Shown here in pieces: positions 39,115 through 57,369 of a stretch of DNA of 64,000 nt (its first letter is position 1; each line of letters starts with the position of its first letter). Made by a program: the position numbers and the translations under genes. Source of the DNA: Xiphias gladius (lineage: Eukaryota; Chordata; Actinopteri; Istiophoriformes; Xiphiidae); NCBI RefSeq assembly GCF_016859285.1, contig NC_053422.1, positions 23,015,001 through 23,079,000 of the forward strand, read 5' to 3'. The notes under the pieces were generated by a model. It made no database searches. It was not told the origin of the DNA and was given only the letters and a program-made list of their open reading frames with translations.

Positions 39115-39410
39115 TTGTTGGGCCCTTGGTTTCCCATTTCCTATACATATGCATGTGAATGTATGTTTTGCAAAGTGACCATTGGATGGAAGATATATGT
39201 TGATATGTACTGACCAACCAGAATGACTTTCTTTGTTCTCTTGAGAACTATATAAGATTAGGTTTGCTCTGAGACGGCGGTGTTTTGCCGACTTGTGTAA
39301 GTTGCTGTTTCCTATTATTGATCAATAATAATCACATTAATATTGAAATCCGTCAGTGCCTGTTTTATTTGTGTCTGTGTCCAGAGTGTTTAAGGAATTT
39401 CCACCACACA
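39115..39410 (+). repeat. Possible solo LTR-like sequence
   Basis: A segment starting tgttgggcccttggtttccc and ending with ca has an LTR-like layout: a TATA-like ctatataagatt near 39250, a G/C-richer stretch after it (gagacggcggtgttttgcc) and a T/G-rich end. No second LTR, primer-binding site, coding region or clear target duplication was found, so it could equally be a promoter-like part of another repeat. Confidence 0.3.
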
Positions 39411-40980
39411 GCTCCAAATGATCAATCAAGGGACGCCCACACAATGTTAAACAATCGAAGAGTAGCAGAAACTAATAAATAAATCTTTTTTTTTTTTCAA
39501 TTTTTGATTCTTTTATTCGAGGCTGGGTTGCAGACTAGGCAAAGCATGGAGATGCCCTGGGGTCCAGACCCCCAAAAGCTCTAGGTTGACTCTATTATAT
39601 TTCATCTTGTGGTCAGTGGACAAAATAACAGCCACACTTGAAGAAAATGCCATCATAGACAAAAACAGTAAGATGCAACAATGTAAGTTTATTTGTCAAG
39701 TTAACAATGTATCTGAACCATTGAGGGAACTCCCCTGCGGCACTGACATGGTTTCTCTCGCAGGCAACATCGTTCAATAGTGGTGTATAAGGAACAAATA
39801 CATGTACAAACACTGTTGTTGTATCTGATGGTAAAAATGTTCTCACTTTAACGAGTGTCTGGTGTGAAGTAGTATAAAATAATTCTAACAATGACACTGA
39901 GGAAATTTTTCCCAACAAAACCTTTTTTAAACCATGTTTAATTAGTTCAGCACCATTCATTTTTAGCTATTACACGGTACCTTATATACACAAATAACTT
40001 TGTTGCATCACACTGTGGTTTGAATTTTTTTTTCTTTCAAAATTATCTTATTTTTCAAAATAGAGTTCTCCTGCTTCATTACAACAGAATACATAGGGCT
40101 GTTTTTAACATAATTGCCTTAATTAATAACTTTATACACGAGACAGAGACAAAAGCCAAAGCTCAGTACACACTACAAAGTATTACACGGACAATGGGCT
40201 GTTTGGCCAGTATCGTGTTACAACTGAGAAAGTGCAGGAAAAGTGTTTCCTACAAGGTAGACAGTAAAAAAAAAAAAAAAAAACACACGCAAACACACAA
40301 AGAAACAAACATATCTCAGGTTGCTACTTTTAGCAAATATGAAAATGTCATGATAGCTCCAACGCCACAAAAACTCCACCTCAGGCTGTTTCTGAGGTGT
40401 TAGTGCTTCCTCCACACTTTGTTGTAGATTTTAAATATTTTAACAAAGCAAAATGAAAACCTCTAAAAGCTGAGTTAATGGCTAAATGTTGGATGCACTT
40501 GCTCAAGAAACCAGCTCACGTTGAGAACCAAAACCAAACCAGCCATACAGGACATGGAGAGACACTGTTATCCGTAAAAACTTCATGTAAGACTTAACCA
40601 GTGCTCAAATGCTTGAAACTTGATGGTGGTCAGATCATTTAAAAATGCACATTGAAGTAAATGATGGAGAATCTGTCTCTGGCAGAAAAACAGCAGGAGT
40701 GCTTGTAGAAAAAAAAACCCCAAACAGAACCTAATCAAGTCAGAGTTTAAAAGATGTCCGAGACGAAGACCGAACTCAACTACCTGTGACAAAACACAAT
40801 GAAATGCATCAAAATAAGACTCAAATGTTTGCAAAGAACCTGTGGCAATGTACAGCTTTTAAGCTATAACAACCAATTAGTTTGTTACTTTTTCATGATA
40901 TATACACACACAGGGAAAAAACTTTAAATCAAACTTCTAACACCAAGGAAAACCTGAAAGCAAGCAGTAAATATGCTGTT
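39411..40980. other. Intergenic sequence, nothing recognised
   Basis: AT-rich sequence with an A run near 40267-40283 and T runs. No conserved coding segment, RNA gene or repeat family could be identified. Confidence 0.35.
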
Positions 40981-42882
40981 ATTTATCATTTATTTACAAT
41001 ACAGCTAAACGATTTTTAACAGGTGTATGCAAATAGTGATGCAAGTTGTTAGTTACAGGACCACACAGGGACTCCGTGTGGGTGACTATTTAAACATGCA
41101 GTGTTCAGTGCTCCCTCTAAGCCTTAAGAGTGAAATGGAACCACTACACTCAGCGGAGAGAAAGACAGACCAGCTCGCTTGTTTCCACATCAGGAGCCTC
41201 TTAATCTCTGATGCATTTGTTAGTTTTGGAGGATGGTTTTCAGGAGCATCAATTACTTTCACCTGAAATTAGTCTTCACCTCTCAATTTGGGTTCAAGAA
41301 TCGCCATTTAGAGAAACTGCTCATCAACGTGACGTTTCAATCTCAAGATTTTTTTTTTTTTTTTTGGTCCAGATGTGTTCCAATTAGGGCACTTAAATGT
41401 ACAGTAAATGTTAAAACTGATGATGCCGCACTCACACCTCACACATCATGCTGACTGTATACAGCCCTGTAGAATATGGGTGTGTTTGTAGGCAGATGGG
41501 GGAAACCTACCACCAGCTAAAATAGCTAAATTAGCTAAAATGCAGCCAACTTGCACATAGTTTCTCCTGTAATGTTATGAAACAAGACCTGGTCAAAACC
41601 TAGTACATGGCTGGACCATGTATAGTCAATGTGCAAAATCGAGGATGTAGTTGAAAACTTGTTGACCTGCTGTAAGCAAATACTTTCAATGGAAAGTAGC
41701 TAAAGCCTGCTGGAAAACTCGCTAAATGTCGCTAGATGACAAACTAATTGGCATATTCATTATGTTGTATTTGCATTCTGCCTAGTTTCAGCCTTTTATC
41801 TGTTTGCATTCTCTCCTACTCTTTGTGCTCACATATACAGTAATTTAATGCAGCCAAATTCCCAATAAAGCTTTTCTCATTTACACGTTTTTCTATTTCT
41901 GTAGTCAGACAATGGAACAAGTATTAAAGAGTGACTGCAAGGCAATACTGGCGACTGTCTTCTGCAGAAAGCAGCTAAGGTTTGTCCAAAAAGTCACTAG
42001 ATTTGTCGCTTGGTGCATTTTTTAAACAATGTCGCTAAAGGCCTGTGGAAAGTCGTAGGTCTAGCGACAAATGCACGAAGTTGGCAAAACTGCCTGTAAA
42101 CATTCCCTGATGAAGTAATAGAAACTGTTCGCACCAATTCGTTTTGAAAGAGCAAGGGCCAATGGGAAAACTCCAACACTCGGCCGGTGTAACTTAACCA
42201 ATGGCGTAACTTGATCAGTCAGTCATGGGACATTTGGCTGACCAGTGGAGTAACTTCATGACAGGACATGTGCGTTTATACGGCTGGCCTCGCTGTTGTG
42301 GTTCAGCCAAAAATAAACTCGTGCCATTACTTAGTTATTGTAGCATCTGCATAACATGGCCAAACTCTCCTTCTCTTGCCTGATCTGTCCTTCTGCCAGT
42401 GGTGGCTGTATTAGTAGAAGTGGATATACGCTGTTTCTGCATTTATAAGCAGTCCACCAGTTAACTATATTAAGCGGAAATAAATGTCATCAGTAGTGTA
42501 TATTTATGTGCATCTGCAAGTTTCTAGGCTGTTGCAGTATTACCACTGGCTATATGCGGGCTACACTGAGGTCAGTATCTAATCAAAGCATTGGCAGTAT
42601 TTTAGCATTGTTACTGTACCTGGCTTAGTAGTGATTCTCGCAGTTAGCAGTTTTAGCACTAGCATGTAACACTTGTATAAGCAAGCAATATGTCAAGCTA
42701 TGCTAGAGGCTACTAGAAGCTATTACTGTCTACGTTACTCTTACAAAATGCATTAGTAGCATGTTAGCCGAGTCAAAGCTAATGCGTACAGCAATCTGGA
42801 TTAGCGCAGTCTCTAAACTCTATGGCATTGGCTGGGTGGTGAGAGAGCAGGCGTAGAGGGAGCACTGATTGATTCACTGGTG
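40981..42882 (-). other. fam199x: Probable fam199x 3' UTR and downstream flank
   Basis: Sequence downstream of the fam199x stop on the minus strand. An AATAAA on that strand at 40989-40994 is the best distal polyadenylation signal I see, which would give a 3' UTR of about 1.9 kb. A repeat occupies about 41640-42170 inside it. Confidence 0.35.
41640..42170. repeat. Interspersed repeat with recurring 'gtcgcta' motifs
   Basis: It contains ctcgctaaatgtcgctagat, gtcactagatttgtcgcttg, aatgtcgctaaagg and ctagcgacaaatgcacgaag, the last an approximate reverse complement of the preceding motif. The body includes ttctgtagtcagacaatgg. I recognise this as a repeat found widely in percomorph genomes, probably a non-autonomous element. 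The ends are approximate. Confidence 0.55.
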
Positions 42883-48446
<5,564 letters not shown>

Positions 48447-48669
48447 TTTTGTCGTTCAAACTGTGACCATTTCTACCCCCTCCATTTGCAAATCCTTTCT
48501 TTTCTAGCGATGATCCAACCTGTCACCGCGAGACTTCCGGGAGCGAGGCTAGCGTCATGTGACCTGAGGGCGGAAGTTGTCATATCAACTGAAAGCTAGC
48601 ATTAAGTACAAGACTAACGCCTCTACTCAAAATTATCGGTGTATATTGTGTATTAGTGCGTGGTTAGTC
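48447..48669. promoter_or_regulatory. Bidirectional promoter of fam199x and commd5
   Basis: The predicted fam199x 5' exon (minus) and the commd5 start (plus) are about 220 bases apart. Sites seen: ETS-type acttccgg at 48533-48540 and cggaagtt at 48571-48578, in opposite orientation, and an E-box-like TCATGTGA at 48555-48562 between them. Divergent housekeeping promoters with paired ETS sites are common in vertebrates. Shared use is inferred. Confidence 0.6.
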
Positions 48670-51600
48670 ATGGCTTCCAGTCATGCAAAGGACTCCAGCT
48701 TTTTGGGAGGCAGGATACCACCAGAAATTGAGTCAATGTCGAAAAACCTGAAGGATGTGGACCAAGAGATGTTCAGAAAAATCCTGAAAGGTAAATGCTA
48801 ATTCTCTGCGAGATGATATAGTTGCTAATGTCCCTTTAAGCAATTTAATTGTTTAATATCACTCATTACGGACTTGTACTGCTATCTATAGTATATCTAT
48901 GGCCATTTTTAGTTGCGTAATGACACAACCTTTACTGCGAGCTTTTGATAAGTTAGTGTGACAACAGACAGCTCAAATAACTGAATGTGCAGGAGACTGG
49001 TGACATGCCAAGTGTACTAGCAGGTAAAGCCATTTAATGAGTGAGTAAAATGTGCTTTTGAATAATATTCTCTCCAGCTGTGGTCACTGCCCTGGAGGGG
49101 AAGGACTGCAGAGACGTGATGAAGGCGGTAGCAGAGAGCAGTACCATCCCACAGGATCGGCTCAGTCACATCATAGCTGGGATGTACAGAGTACTGTCTG
49201 AGGCAATCCGCATCCCCACATCATCACTCAAACAGGAGGTACGCTGACGTCAATCACCGCAACTCTCATGCTGGAACATACTGACACAAAACACAAAATC
49301 GTGGTTTGGCAGCTGAATTATTGTTTCAACCTTTTCTTGCTGAAATACAAGACATGCCTGGTGTCCCAATACCACACAACATAGAGCTAGGCAGGTTTTG
49401 AGTATGTCGTTCATTTACATGGGAAGAGTGATAAAATTAAGGAAACCGAAAAACATGATTACGCATACTAAAAAGCTTCTGTCTTTAAGAGTGCTGTTAA
49501 TGGACACCATGACTTTTTCCACAGAAGACATTTCGACATGTAACAGAAGGAAAAGCACATGTGTAAATAGTAAAATGAATGATAGCTGCTTCAGTTTCAG
49601 ACTCCCTGTATCGTGTCTGAACTCTCTCTATATATGCTAAATAGTGCTCTATATGTACCCTTGGCCATTTTATTTGAGTGTCCAAATCATGAGTGTACAA
49701 TTTATACACTACTGTCCTCAACAGTTCCTCCAGTGGATAGAAAAAAGTACTTTATGTTAACAGTCCCACAGTGTAATGCAATGTGCTACATTCTATTGAT
49801 GCAAAACTCTGGTATTGTTCATGCTGGCACGCAATCACACTTTAACTCATGGCTTACCTGGACACTTGAATAGAACAGAGCCAACACCTATGCATTTCCT
49901 GCAATGACAAATCAAAACGTCTGCTGTGAAAAAGGCTTACTTTGCCACAATGTATTGTTGTATTGTACGAAGGAAATGAAAGAGCTCCTCGCGGTTGGGG
50001 AAAAAAAAAACCCAAAAAGCAAATAAATTGCAGGTGGTGGGAGAGCAGCTACAGAAAGACCTCAGAAAAGAAAATATTTTGCTTTCTCTCTGCGAAGTTC
50101 AACTGGCAGTGTGATTTCAAAGTTGCGGTTTGAGTGATGTCTGTCGGTGTACATATTGCAGAGTTCGTATGTTCATTTTTTTGTGTGTTAACTGCAAAAA
50201 CAGAATTTTTAACAATAAGTATGTAGTACATAATGTATACTATGTAGTGTGGAATTAGGACACTGCTAAAATGTCTGCTTTAAAAAACGGTTATTGAAGG
50301 CCTTGGCCATGGTTCACTTGCCCAGGTGTTTCCACTTTATCTGCTGATTAGATCACCTGTTTGGGTATCTAGGGAACATAATACCAACTGCGTCCACTTC
50401 ATAAACATTGAATTGCACATTTAACAATGAGAGTAATATTTTTGTATGGAAGATACCTAAGGTTTTGCTGTGTCCCTGTTTAGGCCTTCAAAGAAGATCT
50501 CAGAGAATTAAGGCAAGGATCATCATCTTTTTATCGCATGCGCAATGTTTTTATTCATTGTCTCTCCTGCTTATACATACCACTATTTCAACCTCAAATG
50601 CTGAATTTGTTGTTTCTGTTTGTGTCATTTAGGATACCTGAAGACTTTATCACAGATTTCTCCAGTGTGGTTTTTGGAAATCGGTATGTTGGATTTGCAG
50701 CCTTTAATTTAGACATTTACACATTTTGTCTCCGTGTTTTTGTGTCCCCTCATGAAGGCACAGAGCTCCCTTTACCATAAATCGAAACACTAAAGAAGAC
50801 AGACCCTTTCCATTTTCATAGCGACCTAAACTTGTTTGGTCACTGTTGTGCTTGGTTGTCATCCCCACAGAACAGCACTAACATGAATAGCATCTGTCAC
50901 AGGACATTGCCATCTGAGATTTGTCCATGAATTTCTGAACAGTGCTGCTGCTATGGCATTCAGATGCCATTCTTGGAGACATTATGATTCCGATCTCTCT
51001 TTGTATTTTTAGTCGCGCAGCTCTAGAGGCAGCGACCTCCCGGAATGATCCTCACCTGCCCACAATAGAAGACTTTAAATGGAGAGTGGATGTTGCCATT
51101 TCTACAAGGTAGTATACTGAGGCAGAGTTGAACACTGTATCTTGAGAAATATACTGATGGCTGTAACTGTTATCATCCTGATATCTGCAAAATGATCAAG
51201 GGAATGCTGTTAGAATTTCGGGATAACTATACTTTACTAACATAACACAGTTGTTTTTCAACCATGACCAGTTCATTGAAGTTATGCTGTTTGTCGTTTT
51301 GGTATATATCCTACAGAGTGTGAGATGTTTTATGTTTCCAGTTTGTTTCGATACATACAAGAACAAGTGGAAAGTTAGCATAAGCAGTATTAGTTGCCTG
51401 TGGCTGAACAAAGAAGAGTGCATTCTATAGAAACTCCATCAAAAGATAAATCCAAAGATCTGACAATACTGGAAGCACCTTTTGATTGACAGTTGATCTT
51501 TGGGCCTCGCAGTACAGAAACACTTAAAATAAGCCTTTGGCATCAAAGATGTGACCAAAATGTTGCCAAAAAATCTGACTATTTAACTATTGTAAGTATT

Positions 51601-54121
51601 GTCCAATTTTATTGCTGTTCTTTTTAAAAGAAGGTAAAAATGCACTTTTTTTTAAAAATGTGTTTTTTTTTTTAAACAGAAATGTAACTTTTTTTCATGA
51701 CTCAGTCTCAGTGTGCACGTCTTTCTGTTCCTCCTCTGTCTCTCCAGCTCCTTAGCCAGGGCCCTGCAGCCTTCTGTCATGATGCAGATTAAACTATCAG
51801 ATGGAAGTTTTCACCGCTTTGAGGTACATAAAAAAATTGATATGTTTCCTTACATACTGTATCTATTCAATCTGTTTTCATTGTCAATTTATGTACCCAG
51901 TTCATACATACAAACCTAGCGAGTCTGATCCTTCCATTTTGACACCAGCACTGACAGCATATAGATAAATGTGCCTAAACTCTTCGTTAAAAAATTATGG
52001 AAATGACAGTGATGAGCATCACACATCACAGTAGCCCCGCAGAATTTTCAATGAAGCAGTTTTTTGGGGGTTAGGGTCTTGTTGAAAGGAACAGTGACTT
52101 TGGTAGTTGTTGAAAGAGAAGAGGGTGGTTTCTTTCCCTCTCCCCACCCAGACTCGGGTTGGGGAATACGACAAAGTTTTAAATGAAATCATTAATTAAA
52201 TCATTATCATCGTTAGCGTAATGGGTCCTTCTTTGTTTCATATCACAAGGCATCATCTTTTGCAATTATCTTCCCTCTTAGATTAACATAAAACAGGATT
52301 GGTTTACACACATAAAGTGTGTAAGACTGTGTGTGTGTGTGTGTAGACATTTGTCAAACACTTGGATTTCGTTCTTCTTAAACGTTCGGGACTTACAATC
52401 AAGTCCATAAGTATTTGGACAGTGACACAATTTTCACAGTTTTGCCTCTGTACACCACCGCAATGGATTTGAAATGAAGCCATCAAGTTGTGATTGAACT
52501 AGAGAATTTCAGCTTTAATTAGGGGTATTAACAAAAATATCACATTAAGTGTTTAGCAGTTACAGCCATGCCCAGTGTTAGTTCTGCATTGTAGTTTGTA
52601 TTCCAAGTTTATCTTCAGCCAGTGGGTAGAAAGAATTTGGCTGTTAGCCGGTGGTCTAATGTTGGTCTGTATCAATTGTTACATAATAGGATCACAGTGG
52701 AATAATTAAATAACCTTTATTAACTACAGCCTAACCTAGAACTTGTTCTTGATGAAGTGTTTCTGATACATTCTGACAATATTGTCTTTGTTTATGCAGT
52801 ATCAGCATGTTGCTACTTGTTTCACATTCGTATAATATTCATTACTATGTAAAAAATAAAAGCTAGCAAAGTAGAACACATACTAAAGAACTGTCCTGTC
52901 CCTCGGTAAATTAACCTTTTTCCTGAAAAAAGAAAAAATACTAACAATGTCTTTGAGTGACATTCACTTTAACTTTTTTCAGCCTGAAACCTGACCACGT
53001 GTCTTCTATTTGTTCAAATTACAGTATACACATAAGCAGAAGGCATAGCAATGTGACTTTGACTCATACAAAGGATTGTAGTTTTTCTCTGCCAGCAACA
53101 ATAGCACGACCCCAAAGCAGCCATTTATAGTATTACTATAACATTTGTAACTTGTATTATACACTCATAAGAAATAATTGCAATTAGTGATGAAGGAGTA
53201 AGAAAGCTCTTAATATAACGAGTGACAATGTCAAGACAAAGTGATAAACTCAACAGCAAAATTAACCAAATCTTCAACAAAATTGGTAAGATATTGACTC
53301 AACAGGGGGCGCCATACTCCTGCTAGAGTATACCTGCCCCATAGTAATTGCAAAATAGAAGCTGGATTAGAGACTTCAGCCATTGCTGCGCTCAAAGTAG
53401 GCTACCAATGCGCACGGTAACAGGAGAGAGGACTTCTACTACTGCTGTCGTTGCTCGTAGCGCAGCGGTTATGTAATCAGATTAGAGCAGAATTAGAAGA
53501 TTAGTTGCAACAACATCCGATGCGTGGATTCCATTGATGAACCTTATCTCTACCTGATATGCACTTCACAGGATCTCTTCCAGAGTTTGACTAACAGATA
53601 CGTTCTGCTGTGATCAAAGAAAAACAAATGGACAGAGGAGATGGCTGCCCCTCCTTTCAGTCCTCTCTTTTAATTAGCAGATGACTCACGCTCATCTTGA
53701 ACTGTTAACACAAGGATGAGGGGGATATGAATTATGATAAGTAAAACCCCATTTTTGTTAGTTAGTTTAGAATATATTGCTTTGGTAGAGGCCCACCCTC
53801 ACCCTGTAGAGAGTTAAGAGGTTGACTCGGCCATGGATCATTCACTGTGGAATTCAAAGCCTTTCAGACTTTCAGGAATTACAAACCAACATCCTAACGG
53901 CCATCATGTTTTGTGTGTCATCATGGTAATATCTTATTTCAGTGTCTGAGCTCCGCCTTGGCTATGAAGCTGTCTGTGTTACACTGTCAGTGAATTGTTG
54001 TCGTCGTTGTCTTGTTCAGGTGCCACTATCTAAGTTCCAGGAGCTTCGTTACAACGTGGCTTTGATTCTCAAAGAGATGAATGACCTGGAGAAGAGGAGC
54101 ATTCTCAAAATCCAAGATTGA
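48670..54121 (+). CDS. commd5: COMM domain-containing protein 5, complete
   Basis: Coding exons: 48670-48790, 49078-49238, 50484-50512, 50633-50683, 51013-51108, 51748-51823, 54020-54121; phases agree; 211 aa (human 224). COMMD proteins form the hetero-decameric ring of the Commander complex, which recycles endosomal cargo, and they also modulate cullin ligases and NF-kB. It matches COMMD5 in SFLGGRIPPEIESM, FRKILKAVVTALEGKDCRD, IPEDFITDFSSVVFGNR, DFKWRVDVAISTSSLARALQ, QIKLSDGSFHRFEVP and KFQELRYNVALILKEMNDLE. The C-terminal COMM domain covers about residues 140-205. Exon 3 is only 29 bases, and the intron after it has a GC donor (ttaag|gcaagg). The start at 48670 aligns with family members allowing for a variable N terminus. 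Confidence 0.96.
51824..54019 (+). other. Last intron of commd5, with a Tc1 fragment
   Basis: A 2.2-kb AT-rich intron. A Tc1 terminal fragment lies at 52390-52570 and a tg microsatellite at about 52329-52344. The middle (53280-53700) is less AT-rich, and I see no gene in it. Confidence 0.5.
52390..52570 (+). mobile_element. Terminal fragment of the Tc1-like family seen at 3257-4840
   Basis: The sequence taagtatttggacagtgaca, then cacaattttcacagttttgc, aatgaagccatcaag and aaaatatcacattaa follows the left end of the 3257 element base by base with scattered changes. It stops after about 180 bases, so it is a solo end. Confidence 0.85.
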
Positions 54122-54848
54122 TATACCATTAGGGATGTTAGTAAATTTAAAAACTTTTCTACTTGGCTTTTAGTTTGTGCATCAAATTTACAAGATTCCA
54201 CAATCTCTCAAAGGACAACATTCATTTTAAGACTTTAAAATATAAAAAATTATTAGAGGGTGTTGGCATCCAACATACCCGAGTTTTGTCAGAATGTCAA
54301 ATGAGTAAAGGCAGGATGGTCAGCAGGCTGCACCACAGGACTAAAGACAAGACAGTTTCCTGTGTTTCAGCCTGTATTTAACAACAAATCAATTAAATCA
54401 GACTGTAACACTTATTTTTATGCTTTGTTGTTATTATTTGGTTTAGTGGTCATTATGTTTGAGAGAGTTGCAAGGCTCCATTGTGCCAAAATACAAATGC
54501 AGGCAAGTAAACTCAGAGACTCCCACACTAAGTGGCCACTCTAACTGGTGTCGTGTGATCTGCTGTTGTTTGAGACTGAATATTTTGTTCACATGCTCCT
54601 GAAACATGAATGAAAATGTGCAACTGATGTGCATGAATGAACAAAGCAATTTTTTTTTTTTTCTTTTTTTTTTTTTTTTTCTTTTTCTTTTTATGCTCAT
54701 GTTTTTATACCTGTTCTTCAAACCAGTGACAGAACAAAAGGGTTATAGCACTATTGTATAGAAAGTAAAATGATGATTTTTCTGTTATTTTGTATGTGTT
54801 TTCCATAATATCAAGAGTTTTTGCCTCTTGAACCATTCTTCTAATAAA
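54122..54848 (+). other. commd5: commd5 3' UTR
   Basis: Non-coding sequence after the commd5 stop, with long T-rich tracts near 54651-54693, ending at a canonical AATAAA at 54843-54848. Confidence 0.6.
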
Positions 54849-55104
54849 ATCTGTCTGTTATTGTATTGGCAAAGAATAGATTATTTTTTCAAATTTTAAG
54901 TGTGTCAGAGAGGTAATGATTTATGTGTCATTTTATGAAGGTTTAACACTTTTTAACCGTACAACCATTAGCAGCCTCACTACAAGTGACATATAGCTGA
55001 CAGATCAAAAGCTCTCCATCAACAAAGCCTTCAATCATACAGTGATTGAATGCTTATACAATTTATTGTGTAAATGAACTGAAACAGTAAGGGAATGTCT
55101 CCAA

Positions 55105-55225
55105 AAGCTCATACTCATGGGTTAATGGCGCACTGCCATATATATTTTGAACAGCTGTCTCAGATCAGTTTTATGATTGAGCCACTAAAAACTCTCTAAT
55201 CTTTGACTGCTCCCAAAATAATGCC
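55105..55225 (+). repeat. Diverged repeat, related to 58630-58755
   Basis: Shared block order with the second copy: aagc(tc/gt)... , gggttaat/gggctaat, gcac.gc/ca, aacagctg, cag.tcagtttt, ccactaaaaactctctaatc/agcaactccttagtc, ttgac, aaaat. The match is weak base by base but ordered. Confidence 0.4.
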
Positions 55226-55374
55226 TGAATAAAATCTTAAAACTGGAAGAATTTCTCTGCAATCACCACATTTCTCCATTTAAAAATCACTCAACTCTTA
55301 ATTAATCAACTTGTGGAACTGCCTTAAAATTGAGGTTGAGCTCAATTGAGCTTGAAGTTTTAGCAACACTGACT

Positions 55375-55790
55375 TTTAGCCACACTATTTGATGGATTGC
55401 CATGAAATTTTGCACTCATGATCCCCAGAGGATGAATCCTGCAACTTTGGTGATGACTTTCCTTTTGCGTCACCTTGAGGTTCAAATCTGTGGTTTTGAG
55501 CAAAATGTCTCAAAAAATATTGTATGGTTTGTCATGAAATTTAGTACAGACATCCATGTTTCCCTCGGGATGAATTGTAATAACTTTGGTGACTGTCGGA
55601 CATTTCATAGCACCAGCATCTGGTCAAAATTTCAGTTTTATTCATAACTTCAGTTTATGACTTAATACTTACAGTATATATGTAATGCTAATTTGCTGTT
55701 AGCATGCTAAGAAACTAAACTAAGATGCTGGTCCTAGTACCATCAGCATGTTAGCATTGTCCTTGTGAGCATGTTAGCATTATGGATGTT
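55375..55790 (+). repeat. Percomorph interspersed repeat with internal duplication
   Basis: It contains gattgccatgaaattttgca, gatccccagaggatgaatcc, caactttggtgatgac, then a second round (tttgtcatgaaatttagtac, ctcgggatgaattgtaataa) and a tail of gttagcatg motifs. I recognise this as a very common repeat in percomorph genomes. A reverse-orientation relative is at 34580-34800. Confidence 0.7.
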
Positions 55791-57342
55791 TCCGCAATTG
55801 TAACCCAGAGGGCAATTTGGATGCTTTTTTTAGAGGTGCAACCCAGAGAGAAAACTTTCTCTAAAACAGAAATTGAACACTTTTTTCGAGATTATTTTCA
55901 TATTTAATTTAAAAAAAAAAAAAAAAAACTTGAGGCAGCATTTAAAATCTGTTTAATGTTAAATGCCTAGAAAATTCATTTTTTTGTGGGGCTACACAAC
56001 GCCCTAAAAGTATGAGTAAAAAAAAAAACGATGTTCACAGTAGGTAATTTATTAAATTATGTGGTTGTTTACTGGAATAAAGGCCTTTTTAAAAGACCAA
56101 GTGTGTGGAAAAAAAATTGGAATCTGTAAATGATTTGGTTAAAAGTTTAAAAGGAAAAAATAACTTTTTTTTAATTGAAATGGGATGTAAAAGTTGCAAA
56201 CACTTTTTTCTTAATAATTACTTCATCAGTGTAAAGAGGTCGATGTTGTCTGTTGTGGAAACAGCATGAATATCAATAATAAACACACAAAACAATGTAG
56301 TAGATGAGTATAAAAATAGATATATTGTACAATGTAGTGGAATGTTCACTTACACAAGCAGAGTGTCAGCGGCGATTCCCCCGAACAACAGTGAAATACC
56401 AATGAAGAGAACAAAGAAAACCCTGTCCTATCGGTTTAGCTGATAGTGAGCCATGACAGATTTATAGCAGATATCTGGAAGAATACTTGAAGATACAGGA
56501 ATATAATAACTAGTAATAATATGAAACCAGTACAAATAGATTACAAAAGTTAAAAGCTCATAATAGAAAAGTCACATTCCCCCATTTTCCATAGAATGAA
56601 TTCCTAGCATGGGTAAAAAAAAAAAAAAAGAAAACTCATAATTACATAATGTTACATTGTCACACTTATATACTGCAATACTACTATACCATGTTAATTT
56701 ATCAAATGTAAAGAACAATTATGTCAAGATATTATATAGGGATGTCAAAAGGGATTTCACAAAAAACAGGCGCATTATTTTGAAAAGTAACAGATCAGAT
56801 CCTGTCTTTCTTGACCAAATGGATGCCAGCAAGAATCTAATTTTCCACATCAGAACGCCCAAAGGAAAACCTATTCCTGCCATGAAACTGTGAAAACGTG
56901 GTTTTCATGGTCATACAAGTCTTAGGCACACACAGTATCTCAAACTCACACTTTCACAAGTTGAAATCTGATTTAAGACCTTTTTCACATGTAACCTTGA
57001 TTCATTCATGCCTCCCATTCCTGTATCTTTATGCATTCTTTCCTAAATGAACACCCTGAAATATGAGATTGTCACTGTGAAATGTGTTACCTCTGAGGTT
57101 TTGACAAACACAAGCAGCACTGGAATCCATTGCATGAATATCCATCTTTCTTTCCAGCCAAGAAGGTCCATGTTTTATAATAGTCTCTGCTGTGACTTTG
57201 AGGATAACTGCCGGTCTCAACCCAGCATTTAATGTCCAGACAGTCTGCACTAGAGGAGTTGGCCAGACCGCATTGTTGGCCTATTTAGAGACACGCACAA
57301 CAAATTTTCAAGGTGTGAAGGGACAAGAGGATCTCTGACTAA

Positions 57343-57369
57343 TGTGTGTGTGTGTGTGTGTGTGTGTGT
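57343..57369 (+). repeat. (TG)n microsatellite
   Basis: About 13 uninterrupted TG units, followed by further imperfect tg-rich sequence to about 57420. Confidence 0.9.

Noticed and set aside
53430-53500. tRNA-like 'gtagcgcagcggttatg' in the last commd5 intron
   Set aside because: It resembles a tRNA A-box, but I could not find a B-box or a cloverleaf around it.
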